Assembly (NCBI GenBank): GCA_002688155.1
Contig: NZCH01000099.1
Span: 1-22,186 of the forward strand
Origin: Phycisphaerae bacterium
GTDB taxonomy: Bacteria; Planctomycetota; Phycisphaerae; Phycisphaerales; Phycisphaeraceae
Direction: 5' to 3'
Length of the DNA stretch: 22,186 bases
Below are positions 8,561 to 14,985 of this stretch, in pieces. Below the pieces are notes generated by a model. It did no database searches. It worked only from the letters and a program-made list of their open reading frames with translations, and was not told where the DNA came from. Each line of letters begins with the position of its first letter. Positions within the stretch are counted from its first letter, which is position 1. The translations under genes and the position numbers were made by a program.

Positions 8561-8784
8561 CAGACCAACTCCACCACCAGCCACAGCGCCGCCGCCGCCA
8601 TGACCATGAACGCCAGAATCTGCGCCGCCATCATCACCACCTGCCTTGGCAGAAGCGCCATGTTCTCAATTTTTACCGACTTGTAAATGATCGCTACCGC
8701 CAGAATGAGTGGGACCAGCAGCAGTAACCAGAACCCTTCGAGCGGGATCGGCTCGAGAAATGGACGGTAGGCGAGTGTGTGCAT
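8560..8784 (-). CDS. Small two-helix membrane protein, unknown function
   Basis: A 74-residue protein starting MHTLAYRPFLEP, with two hydrophobic helices: GFWLLLLVPLILAVAIIY (about 16-33) and VVMMAAQILAFMVMAAAALWLVV (about 49-71), joined by a basic loop (KSVKIENMALLPRQ). It overlaps trpD by one base (TGATG) and is therefore part of the trpD-tsaB operon. I do not recognise a named family, though short proteins with an 'RPFL-P-P' N-terminus occur in planctomycetes as hypothetical proteins (from memory). The start is uncertain: an in-frame ATG at 8793 would add MST, and 8868 would add 28 residues that run through the inverted repeat. No clear ribosome site precedes any of them. Confidence 0.7.
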   Translation of the reverse strand: MHTLAYRPFLEPIPLEGFWLLLLVPLILAVAIIYKSVKIENMALLPRQVVMMAAQILAFMVMAAAALWLVVELV

Positions 8785-8825
8785 GGTGGACATTGATGCG
8801 TTTCTGATGGTGTGTGGCGCGTCAT

Positions 8826-8893
8826 GGTTAATGGCTGATAGTTGGTGGTAATCTCCGGGATCATCCACGATCCATTAACCAAAATCCATTAAC
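8826..8893. repeat. Inverted repeat GGTTAATGG / CCATTAACC
   Basis: A perfect 9-bp inverted repeat: GGTTAATGG at 8826-8834 and CCATTAACC at 8872-8880, with another CCATTAAC at 8886-8893. It is AT-richer than its surroundings and lies in the ~100-bp gap between two minus-strand genes, touching the stop codon of the upstream one. It could form a hairpin in the RNA or be an operator. It is also similar in style to other AT-rich intergenic words in this window. Confidence 0.5.
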
Positions 8894-9371
8894 TATTAAC
8901 AATCCCCTCCGCTTCCGGTTCCTCCTCGATCCGATGTGCGTGTCCGGTCAGCGTGATCGTCATAACATCGATAATCACAAGTACGTTGAGCAGACCCGCC
9001 AGGGCGGTGAAAAGCACGCCCTGCTCGCGTGACCTGCCATGGGCGGGCACGTAGCGTAGTCGTTCGTTCGACGGCAGTATCCGGCCGGTCGCCCCGGCTT
9101 CGAGTTTGTGGTGCACCAGATTCACGACCAGCGACGGCGCGATCAGCGCCTGTCCGAGAAACGCGAGATTCGGCCGTCGCGGGTTGTCGTGGTTGCGGTG
9201 GTCGATCACCGTCACCCCTCCGATCAGCAGGCCGCCCACCCAGACGGCCAGGATCGTCGACATCAGAATCACGCCACGCCGGACCTGTCCAAGCAGGATG
9301 TGCCCCAAGCCCGGAAGCAGCCAGGCGCCCAGCGTCGCGTAGCAGGCGGTGAGGATCGTTTTGCGGTCCAT
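8889..9371 (-). CDS. PGLGH membrane protein (DUF6677/TM2-like)
   Basis: A 160-residue probable inner-membrane protein. The motif AWLLPGLGHILLGQVRRGV (16-34) is the 'PGLGH-x-G' signature seen in TM2-like and planctomycete DUF6677 proteins. There are four hydrophobic stretches (about 7-27, 34-56, 70-87, 119-143), and the C-terminus is acidic (EEEPEAEG). The start at 9371 (MDRKTIL) was chosen because the conserved part begins here; the same frame extends to 9590, but those 73 residues overlap the divergent promoter and start of the acidic gene and look non-coding. The function is unknown. It reads in the same direction as the trpD operon, about 100 bp upstream of it. Confidence 0.75.
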   Translation of the reverse strand: MDRKTILTACYATLGAWLLPGLGHILLGQVRRGVILMSTILAVWVGGLLIGGVTVIDHRNHDNPRRPNLAFLGQALIAPSLVVNLVHHKLEAGATGRILPSNERLRYVPAHGRSREQGVLFTALAGLLNVLVIIDVMTITLTGHAHRIEEEPEAEGIVNS

Positions 9372-9472
9372 GATGCGTAGATGACCCGATATAGGGTTTC
9401 GTGGGGCGACGGGCGCTGTGCCTGCGAGCCGGTCGGCCAATCGGTATCCGCCGGACGAAAACAAAAAAACCA

Positions 9473-9500
9473 TTGACAAACGACCTGCGTTTATTAGTGT
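9473..9500 (+). promoter_or_regulatory. Probable sigma-70 promoter of the acidic-protein gene
   Basis: TTGACA (a perfect -35) at 9473-9478, a 16-bp spacer, then TAGTGT at 9495-9500 as a weak -10. It sits about 90 bp upstream of the ATG at 9592, leaving an untranslated leader of roughly 85 bases. It follows an A-rich run (ACAAAAAAAC). The -10 is poor (3 of 6), so confidence is moderate. Confidence 0.5.
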
Positions 9501-9591
9501 AACCGCCGAGCAGGGGTGGTCCAAACCACCAGACATCCGCCACCGGTTGAAGCACCAACCTGCTTTCGCGATGCATATGGAGGCCTGCATA

Positions 9592-9861
9592 ATGATTCAA
9601 CTGATTGACCCCCTCGTGCCTTTGGGCACATTGTCCGATAAGACAGGTGCGATCGTACCTGCCAGTCCATTCGGTCCGAACGCGATCCGCGTTTCCGTCG
9701 GTCATCGGCTTATCATGCAAAATGATGAGGATGACGATATGGACGACGACGCCTTTCTTGACGATGACGACGATGACGAGTTGTTCGATGACGACGGGTT
9801 CGACGATGACGACGAACTCTTTGACGATGACGATGACGATGACGACCACGATCAGCAGTAG
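9592..9861 (+). CDS. Small protein with extremely acidic C-terminal half
   Basis: An 89-residue protein with two parts. Residues 1-~41 are ordinary (MIQLIDPLVPLGTLSDKTG...NAIRVSVGH). From about residue 44 to the end nearly every residue is Asp or Glu, broken by F/L pairs (DDDELFDDDGF type) and ending DDHDQQ. The start is well supported by GGAGG at 9579-9583, eight bases before the ATG at 9592, although the frame is open back to 9418. The DNA of the acidic part is a run of GAC/GAT codons, so slippage could change its length. A minus-strand reading of the same DNA gives V/I repeats that are an artefact. No family recognised. The tail could bind cations or basic protein surfaces, but that is speculation. 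The next gene follows 51 bp downstream. Confidence 0.75.
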   Translation: MIQLIDPLVPLGTLSDKTGAIVPASPFGPNAIRVSVGHRLIMQNDEDDDMDDDAFLDDDDDDELFDDDGFDDDDELFDDDDDDDDHDQQ

Positions 9862-9886
9862 CGCAGCGGCGCCTTGCCCGACTCGG

Positions 9887-9903
9887 CTGCTGCTTCGCAG
9901 CAG
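9887..9903 (+). promoter_or_regulatory. Hairpin over the ribosome binding site of the next gene
   Basis: CTGCTGC (9887-9893), loop TTC, GCAGCAG (9897-9903): a perfect 7-bp stem. Its 3' arm covers the first two bases of the AGGAG ribosome site (9902-9906) of the gene at 9913. It may tune translation of the second gene relative to the acidic-protein gene. There is no T-tract, so it is not a good intrinsic terminator. Confidence 0.4.
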
Positions 9904-9912
9904 GAGAAAGCC

Positions 9913-10290
9913 ATGCAGCAGCCGCCCACCCCTGACGGTGTTCCACACGATCGGCGCCGTAGTACTCAACGACGCGCAGCCCAGAACACGGATAAATTCG
10001 GGACCGGTCTCGAACGCCGGCGCGGTCCAGGCCGGCGACGATCCGATTTCATCAAGTCCGCTGAAGAAGGCGAACTCACACCCGAGCAGTTCCTCTTCGT
10101 CATGGCTATCGCCGCGTACAAACGCAGCAACGATCGGCCTTACCCGACCTGGACGGAAGTGCTCGAGGTCATCCGCAAACTCGGGTACCGAAAGACCTGC
10201 ACGTCTGAACTGAATCTGGACAACTGCGAAGACTGGACCGAGCCCGCCGAAGCGCCCGTCTTTCCCGAAACGCCCGCCGAATCCGCGTAA
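9913..10290 (+). CDS. Conserved hypothetical protein, planctomycete type
   Basis: A 125-residue soluble protein. The N-terminal ~45 residues are basic and probably disordered (RRRSTQRR, ERRRGPGRRRSDF at 34-46). A compact helical domain follows: EEGELTPEQFLFVMAIAAYKRSNDRPYPTWTEVLEVIRKLGYRK (51-94), ending NLDNCEDWTEP. The PTWTEVLEVIRKLGYRK segment resembles a winged-helix or HTH-like pattern, and similar unnamed proteins occur in planctomycetes (from memory). DNA or RNA binding is therefore plausible but unproven. The start at 9913 has AGGAG six bases upstream; the frame runs back to 9874 without a ribosome site. It probably shares a transcript with the acidic gene, so a basic protein and an acidic protein would be made together. 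Confidence 0.8.
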   Translation: MQQPPTPDGVPHDRRRSTQRRAAQNTDKFGTGLERRRGPGRRRSDFIKSAEEGELTPEQFLFVMAIAAYKRSNDRPYPTWTEVLEVIRKLGYRKTCTSELNLDNCEDWTEPAEAPVFPETPAESA

Positions 10291-10341
10291 GCGGTGATCG
10301 TGCATGCAACGTCCTCGGCAGAAGCAAACCGGCCGATCAAT

Positions 10342-10347
10342 TAGAAT
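10342..10347 (+). promoter_or_regulatory. Candidate -10 box (TAGAAT) for a leaderless Nudix mRNA
   Basis: TAGAAT lies exactly six bases before the ATG at 10354, with no Shine-Dalgarno sequence between, so transcription would begin at or next to the start codon. No recognisable -35 is present 16-18 bases upstream. The same spacing occurs at two other genes in this window (10900 and 18012). Confidence 0.45.
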
Positions 10348-10353
10348 CGGCGC

Positions 10354-10860
10354 ATGGCCGACGCGCTGCCGTATCAAATCGCCGTGTTGTGTTACCTGTT
10401 CGACGCCGACGGCCGCGTTCTGCTCATTCATCGCCACAAGCAACCGAACAAGGACCTGTACTCGCCGGTCGGGGGTAAACTCGACCGGGACGTCGGCGAA
10501 AGCCCGGGCCGGTGCGCACAGCGCGAAATACACGAAGAAACTGGCCTCAGTGTCGCGGTCGATGACCTGCACCTGGCCGGCCTGATTACCGAGACGGGCT
10601 ACGAAGGGCAGTCGCACTGGTTGATGTTTTTGTACGAACTGACCAGGCCGGTCAGTGTCGCACCGCGTGTGTTCAACGAGGGTCGCCTTGAATGGCACGC
10701 GCGCGACCAGATTGACAAACTGCCCATTCCGGCCACGGACGCGAACGTAATCTGGCCCATGTTCTGGCGGCATCGTGGTGGGTTCTTTCATGCTCACATC
10801 GATTGCACCGACGATCAATTGAGATGGTGCGTTGAACAGGCGCTCGATCGGGGGGCTTAA
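10354..10860 (+). CDS. Nudix hydrolase
   Basis: Mg2+-dependent hydrolase of a nucleoside diphosphate linked to another group; the substrate cannot be told from sequence. It is 168 residues. The Nudix box lies at about 40-65, with the metal-binding core REIHEETGL (57-65) intact. The N-terminal part of the box, GGKLDRDVGES, has seven residues between Gly and Glu instead of the classic five (GX5E), a two-residue insertion seen in some MutT-like subfamilies. The fold start VLCYLFDADGRVLLIHR (11-27) is typical. The C-terminal part has FEG-like FNEGRLEW and a domain rich in Trp/His. The start ATG at 10354 has no ribosome site but a -10-like box six bases upstream. Confidence 0.93.
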   Translation: MADALPYQIAVLCYLFDADGRVLLIHRHKQPNKDLYSPVGGKLDRDVGESPGRCAQREIHEETGLSVAVDDLHLAGLITETGYEGQSHWLMFLYELTRPVSVAPRVFNEGRLEWHARDQIDKLPIPATDANVIWPMFWRHRGGFFHAHIDCTDDQLRWCVEQALDRGA

Positions 10861-10899
10861 GCCTCGCGGCCTCATATCTAACCCTCCGGACCCGCACGG

Positions 10900-10905
10900 T
10901 AGGAT
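10900..10905 (+). promoter_or_regulatory. Candidate -10 box (TAGGAT) for a leaderless DUF1015 mRNA
   Basis: TAGGAT is exactly six bases before the ATG at 10912. The AGGA inside it could alternatively act as a Shine-Dalgarno sequence (spacing about seven), so the two readings compete. The gene is only 51 bp downstream of the Nudix stop. Confidence 0.4.
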
Positions 10906-10911
10906 GCACGC

Positions 10912-12222
10912 ATGCCCAGAATTCACCCGATCCCCGCGATTCAGTACGCCGCGCCACCGGGCGCGGATGTGTCGGACCGGATCGCGCCACCTTACGACGT
11001 ACTCGACGAGACGAGCAAAGGCGCGCTCGTCGCCGCCAGCGCGGACAACATCGTGACGGTAGACCTGCCGCACATGCCCGCCAAGACGCTCGGTCCTGAC
11101 GTTACGTACGAGCGCGCCGGCGACACCTGGCGGCGCTGGCTGGCCGACGGCGTAGTCGTGCAACGCGATGAGCCTGCGCTGTTCGTGTACCAGCAAACGT
11201 TCACCGTTGCCGGCACGACGCACCGACGACGAGGGCTGATTGCCAACGTCGCGCTGCAGCCGTTCGGCCCAGCGCCCGATGGGCACGGCGGCGTCCACCC
11301 GCATGAGCAGACGTTCGACGCCGCCAAACAGGACCGCCTCATGCTCATGCGCGCTACCGGCGCACAATTGTCGCCCATCTTCGGTCTCTACGACGACCCG
11401 GCCGACCAAGTTGCGCCCATGCTCGCGGGCGTCATCGACATCGACCCGCCGGACCGTTTTGGCGTCACAGCTGACGGCACCCGCCATGACCTGTGGACGG
11501 TCCGCGACGCCCGGCCATTCCTGGACGCCATGCTCGACATGGACGTCTTTATTGCCGACGGCCACCACCGATACAACACCGCGCTGATGTACCAGCAGCA
11601 AGCACCGGCGGCTGATATCTGCCTGTTTGTCCTTGTGGCGATGCAGGATCCGGGCATGATCGTCCTGCCAACGCACCGCGTGCTCGGCGGCCTCGAAGGC
11701 CTGACCATCGACGCACTCGCCGCCGCCGCGCAAGGCGTGCTCAACATCACCCGAGTCGACAGCGACGACCTCACACAACTCGAGACCGCGCTTCCGAACG
11801 CCGGCCACCATGCAATGGGCCTGTTTTTGCCTCGGGACGACCACCCGCTGGCGATCGCCACAACCGCCGGCCCCGATCCGCTTGCGGTTTCGCACCCCGA
11901 CCAGTCGCCCGCCTGGCGACAGCTCGACGTCGCCATCCTCCAGCACCTGACCGTCAACCAACTGCTCGCACCAATGTGCCCCCGCGACGGTAAGCCGACC
12001 TGGAAGTACCCGCACACGCTCGACCAACTGCGAACCGACGCGGCCGACGATGGATTCCAACTGGGCGTGATCATGCAGGCGACCCCACTCAAGTCCGTGC
12101 TCGCCGTCAGCCGTGCCGGCGAACTGATGCCCCAAAAGAGCACCTACTTTTTCCCGAAACTGGCGACCGGCCTCGTCATCAATCCGATATCGCAACAAAA
12201 GGACCCCGAATCTAAGCCGTAG
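10912..12222 (+). CDS. DUF1015 family protein
   Basis: A 436-residue cytoplasmic protein matching the DUF1015 (formerly UPF0588-like) family along its whole length. Diagnostic segments: RIAPPYDVLDE (23-33), ALFVYQQTF (89-97), VHPHEQTFDAAKQDRLMLMR (128-147), AQLSPIFGLY (151-160) and DVFIADGHHRYNTALMY (211-227); these His-, Asp- and Arg-containing motifs look like an active site. The function is not established; members are widespread in anaerobes, planctomycetes and archaea, sometimes near serine or amino-acid genes. Nothing here supports a specific role. The C-terminus (VSRAGELMPQKSTYFFPKLATGLVINPI) is also a family hallmark and complete. Confidence 0.93.
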   Translation: MPRIHPIPAIQYAAPPGADVSDRIAPPYDVLDETSKGALVAASADNIVTVDLPHMPAKTLGPDVTYERAGDTWRRWLADGVVVQRDEPALFVYQQTFTVAGTTHRRRGLIANVALQPFGPAPDGHGGVHPHEQTFDAAKQDRLMLMRATGAQLSPIFGLYDDPADQVAPMLAGVIDIDPPDRFGVTADGTRHDLWTVRDARPFLDAMLDMDVFIADGHHRYNTALMYQQQAPAADICLFVLVAMQDPGMIVLPTHRVLGGLEGLTIDALAAAAQGVLNITRVDSDDLTQLETALPNAGHHAMGLFLPRDDHPLAIATTAGPDPLAVSHPDQSPAWRQLDVAILQHLTVNQLLAPMCPRDGKPTWKYPHTLDQLRTDAADDGFQLGVIMQATPLKSVLAVSRAGELMPQKSTYFFPKLATGLVINPISQQKDPESKP

Positions 12223-12324
12223 CGCACAAGGCCTGCCGAAACACTTGCCGGCTCCGATCGCACCCCAAATGTAAAATTAGGCAAAAATAGCACTCGCCAT
12301 TTGGCATTCAAAAATACATCAAGC

Positions 12325-12948
12325 ATGTCCAAGACCCCGTCTAACTCCCTCAATGACCAGCGCGACGAGCAGCTCGTCGAGCGATATCGGAACGGTGAGG
12401 CAGCGGCACTTGAAGTACTTATCTCGCGGTACCATCAGGAGTTGTATCATTTCCTTGCACGGTTTGTCTCCGACAGAACCGCCGGTGAGGACCTCTTCCA
12501 GGAGACATTTGTGCAGGTTCACCTTTCAGCCGACACATTCGATACAAGCAGAAGATTTCGTCCGTGGCTTTTTACGATTGCGGCGAACAAGGCACGGGAC
12601 TATTTACGTAAGATGAAACAGCGAGCCGCGTTTCCCCTCTCGGGACCCATGGCCGGGGACGCTCGCGAACGTTCGGTGCTGGATCTGCTCCAGGATGACC
12701 TGCCCTTGCCGGATCAGCAGGCAGTGTCCGCCGAGCAGCGGTTGCGGGTAAGGAGTGCAATCGAGCAGTTACCGGATCATTTGCGGGAGATTCTTTTGCT
12801 GGCGTACTTTCACCAGTTGCCTTACAAGCAGATCGCCGAGGTGCTCGAAATCCCGCTGGGCACGGTAAAGAGCCGGCTGCACACCGCCGTTGGCACCTTC
12901 GGCAAAACCTGGCAGGCCGACCCCGCGAACCGATCCGGCGGCTCGTGA
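12325..12948 (+). CDS. ECF-type RNA polymerase sigma factor
   Basis: Alternative sigma factor of the extracytoplasmic-function group, 207 residues. Region 2 lies at about 34-97 (YHQELYHFLARFVSDRTAGEDLFQETF, then FRPWLFTIAANKARDYLRK), which binds core polymerase and the -10. Region 4 lies at about 139-192 (LPDHLREILLLAYFHQLPYKQIAEVLEIPLGTVKSRLHTAV), a helix-turn-helix for the -35. A ~35-residue linker rich in D/P/L joins them. The start at 12325 (MSKTPSN) was chosen over a TTG at 12301 in the same frame. The upstream gap (12223-12324) is AT-rich, but I find no convincing promoter. A single-span regulator gene follows 53 bp downstream, as expected for a sigma/anti-sigma pair. Confidence 0.95.
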   Translation: MSKTPSNSLNDQRDEQLVERYRNGEAAALEVLISRYHQELYHFLARFVSDRTAGEDLFQETFVQVHLSADTFDTSRRFRPWLFTIAANKARDYLRKMKQRAAFPLSGPMAGDARERSVLDLLQDDLPLPDQQAVSAEQRLRVRSAIEQLPDHLREILLLAYFHQLPYKQIAEVLEIPLGTVKSRLHTAVGTFGKTWQADPANRSGGS

Positions 12949-13001
12949 CGTACTGCGACAGGTAATCAATCGCACACCACGATACCCGAATCCTGACCCA
13001 T

Positions 13002-14069
13002 ATGGCCGAACGGCAAAATCAAACCCAACCCCCGACCGACCTTTGCGACGTCGACCAGCGTGTGCTCGACGCGCTGATCGAATCGATGTCGCCCGGCCAG
13101 TCGCCGCCCCACCGGCTCGCCACGGACGTGGCCAAACAAGGCCTGGACGATGAAGCCGTCGACCGCGTCGAACCGATGGCCCGCCTGCTGGATACGGTCG
13201 GCCAGGCGCCCGTCGATGACCCGCCCGCCGACCTTGTCGCCAACACGATGCAGGCAGTCGCCGACGCCAATCAGCGCAAGCGCTTCGGGCATCAGATTCA
13301 GACCCTCGCCGCCGGGCCCAGCCTGTCGTTTCGGTGGCGCGAGCTGATTACCGTCGCTGCCGTCCTGATGATCGGCGTGTCCCTGCTCTGGCCCGTGATG
13401 AACCGCTTCCGCGTCGACGCCAGACAGGCTCGCTGTGGCAGGAACCTCGCAAACGCGGGCATGGCCTTTGGCAAGTACGGCGCCGATCACAACGGCCAGA
13501 TGCCTCGCGGTGCCGTCAGCGCCGGAGACCACTGGTGGCGCGTCGGAGAACAGCAAGATGACAAACATCCCGTCCGCTCCAACTCCGCCAACCTTTATCT
13601 CCTGATCCGACAGAAGTACGCCCACCCGACCGTCTTCAACTGCCCGACCAACCCCTTCGTCATCCAAAGCGCTGGCCGGCAGCACCACGACTGGCCAACC
13701 CATCGCGCCATCTCGTACAGCTACCAGAACCAGTTTCGCCAAAAGCCCGCCCGCATCGACCGGCATCTCACGCAGGACCAGACCATCCTCGCCGACCGCA
13801 ACCCGTTGTTCTCGATCGCCATCCACCGCCGCACAGGCAAGCTCGCTCTGATGCGCACGCCCATGCCCTTCGAAAGCCCCAGTCAGAACCACCTCGACAA
13901 CGGCGGCAACCCGCTGGGCCACAACACGCTCGCCACCTCCGGCCAGGTCACTTGGTCAACCTCCCCCATCCAGGGAAACGGCGACAATATCTGGATGCTC
14001 GGAGACACCAAACGCTACAACGGCAACGAAGTGCCCGCCGGCACGGATGACGTCTTCCTCGTGCCGTAA
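13002..14069 (+). CDS. Single-span protein: anti-sigma-like N-terminus, pseudopilin-like C-terminus
   Basis: A 355-residue protein paired with the ECF sigma factor. Residues 1-112 are soluble and probably cytoplasmic; the stretch MARLLDTVGQAPVDDPPADLVANTMQAV (59-86) resembles the segment before the membrane span in many anti-sigma factors. One hydrophobic helix, ITVAAVLMIGVSLLWPVM (116-133), follows. Next come ARCGRNLANAGMAFGKYGADHNGQMPRG (143-170) and a late NGGNPLGHNTLATSGQVTW, which resemble planctomycete pseudopilin/DUF1559-type proteins (C-x-N-L..G-A...YA.D..G-x-P; NVL..DGHV). The usual DGHV is SGQV here. The whole C-terminal part would lie outside the cytoplasmic membrane. ATG at 13002 is the first after an in-frame stop at 12993. 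No ribosome site is visible. An anti-sigma role is inferred from context. Confidence 0.7.
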   Translation: MAERQNQTQPPTDLCDVDQRVLDALIESMSPGQSPPHRLATDVAKQGLDDEAVDRVEPMARLLDTVGQAPVDDPPADLVANTMQAVADANQRKRFGHQIQTLAAGPSLSFRWRELITVAAVLMIGVSLLWPVMNRFRVDARQARCGRNLANAGMAFGKYGADHNGQMPRGAVSAGDHWWRVGEQQDDKHPVRSNSANLYLLIRQKYAHPTVFNCPTNPFVIQSAGRQHHDWPTHRAISYSYQNQFRQKPARIDRHLTQDQTILADRNPLFSIAIHRRTGKLALMRTPMPFESPSQNHLDNGGNPLGHNTLATSGQVTWSTSPIQGNGDNIWMLGDTKRYNGNEVPAGTDDVFLVP

Positions 14070-14079
14070 CATCGGTCGC

Positions 14080-14112
14080 AATTCGGAAAGTCGAAAATCA
14101 AAGGTCAAATAC
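14080..14112. repeat. Short AT-rich intergenic repeat word
   Basis: The stretch just after the preceding gene reads as tandem-like AT-rich words (ATTCGGAAAG, TCGAAAATC, AAAGGTCAAAT). It resembles sequences between genes at 19114-19199 and 19655-19685. It marks the junction between an intact gene and the VOC remnant. Only word-level similarity was judged by eye. Confidence 0.35.
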
Positions 14113-14238
14113 CACGGTCACCTCGTCGCCAACGACGTCGCCATCCGCACCGGCCTGACGAACACAGACTACGCCCTTGAGTTGCACGTTGAGGATCCGG
14201 ATGGGCACGTTGTGAGGTTCGGTTCCAAACCGGAGTGA
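14107..14238 (+). pseudogene. C-terminal remnant of a VOC/glyoxalase-like protein
   Basis: The frame ending at the TGA at 14236 reads, near its end, YALELHVEDPDGHVVRFGSK. This is the typical last strand of VOC-superfamily proteins (glyoxalase/bleomycin-resistance; E-D-P-D-G-x-x-x-x-F-G), which carries the metal-binding Glu and normally ends the protein. The preceding ~20 residues could be the strand before it. Nothing upstream belongs to the family: the sequence runs into the AT-rich repeat and then the preceding gene's stop. The simplest reading is the tail of a gene whose front was deleted. The fragment is short, so the assignment is tentative. Confidence 0.5.
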
Positions 14239-14421
14239 AGCGGCGCTGAACACACGCGTTTTGATGTCCTACGCCCTGTTCAGGCCCGCCGGGGCGGGGA
14301 CCACCTGGCTCGCTGGAGGTCAACCGCAATAAGCAGGTTTGAACACTGAAACGATCTGTTCGCACGAAACCTGGTGCGCGATCGTTCGACAGGTCACCGC
14401 CGACGCGTTACGCTCGCGTAT

Positions 14422-14985
14422 ATGCCAGCGCGACGGGACTTATACGTGCTGATGGCGGGAGTGGTGATAGGGGTGGTGGCTGGACCTGTGCATGTTCGTG
14501 TGGCGCCCGGGTCGTATGACCGGCTGCTGCGCGGCGGCGGGGCGCAGCGATCGGAACTTAAGCGAATCGATGGCGAGCTCGACGCGTGGCGTAAGCGCAT
14601 TGAAGCCACGGGCGCGACGGACTCAGCGCTCGATCCGCGTGAATTTCACGACATGCAGCGACGTGATGAACTGGCCAAGGCGCTGAGCGCCGCGGAACGG
14701 GGCCAGCAGCGCCAACTCGACGCGCTTTCGCTTGCGATACTACTCGTGCTCGTCCTGATCATGATGCTCGAAACACTTCTTCGGCCCGAGCAGCAACACG
14801 CGCGCGAGCGATTCACGGCAATTCGTTACGCGCTTGTGGCCGCGTGGATCGCGCTGACACTCGCCCGGCCGAGCATGTTGCGCGATCTGAACGTGGTCTT
14901 CCTGACACTGCTGGTCGTCGTCACGGCGCTGGCGGCGTGGGTGCCACTTAAGCTGAAATCCGGGGGCGGAGGCGAATCGTCATGA
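14422..14985 (+). CDS. Four-helix membrane protein with a coiled segment, unknown function
   Basis: A 187-residue predicted membrane protein: TM1 YVLMAGVVIGVVAGPVHV (8-25), a charged, probably coiled region (40-100, ELKRIDGELDAWRKRI and RRDELAKALSAAERGQQ), TM2 LSLAILLVLVLIMMLETLL (102-120), TM3 YALVAAWIALTLA (136-148), TM4 VVFLTLLVVVTALAAWVPL (158-176). No known family recognised. The stop overlaps the ATG of the following zinc-ribbon pseudogene (ATGA), so the two were once translated together. The start at 14422 (MPARRD) is chosen; a GTG at 14374 in frame would add 16 basic residues. A gap of ~180 bp upstream holds a small GC-rich palindrome near 14289 but no gene. Confidence 0.65.
   Translation: MPARRDLYVLMAGVVIGVVAGPVHVRVAPGSYDRLLRGGGAQRSELKRIDGELDAWRKRIEATGATDSALDPREFHDMQRRDELAKALSAAERGQQRQLDALSLAILLVLVLIMMLETLLRPEQQHARERFTAIRYALVAAWIALTLARPSMLRDLNVVFLTLLVVVTALAAWVPLKLKSGGGGESS

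Noticed and set aside
8896..12198. A 1100-codon open frame on the minus strand
   Set aside because: It lies antisense to five plausible plus-strand genes, including a clear Nudix and a clear DUF1015 protein. Its composition (Arg/Val-rich, V/I runs opposite the GAC/GAT repeat) fits a shadow of high-GC codon use.
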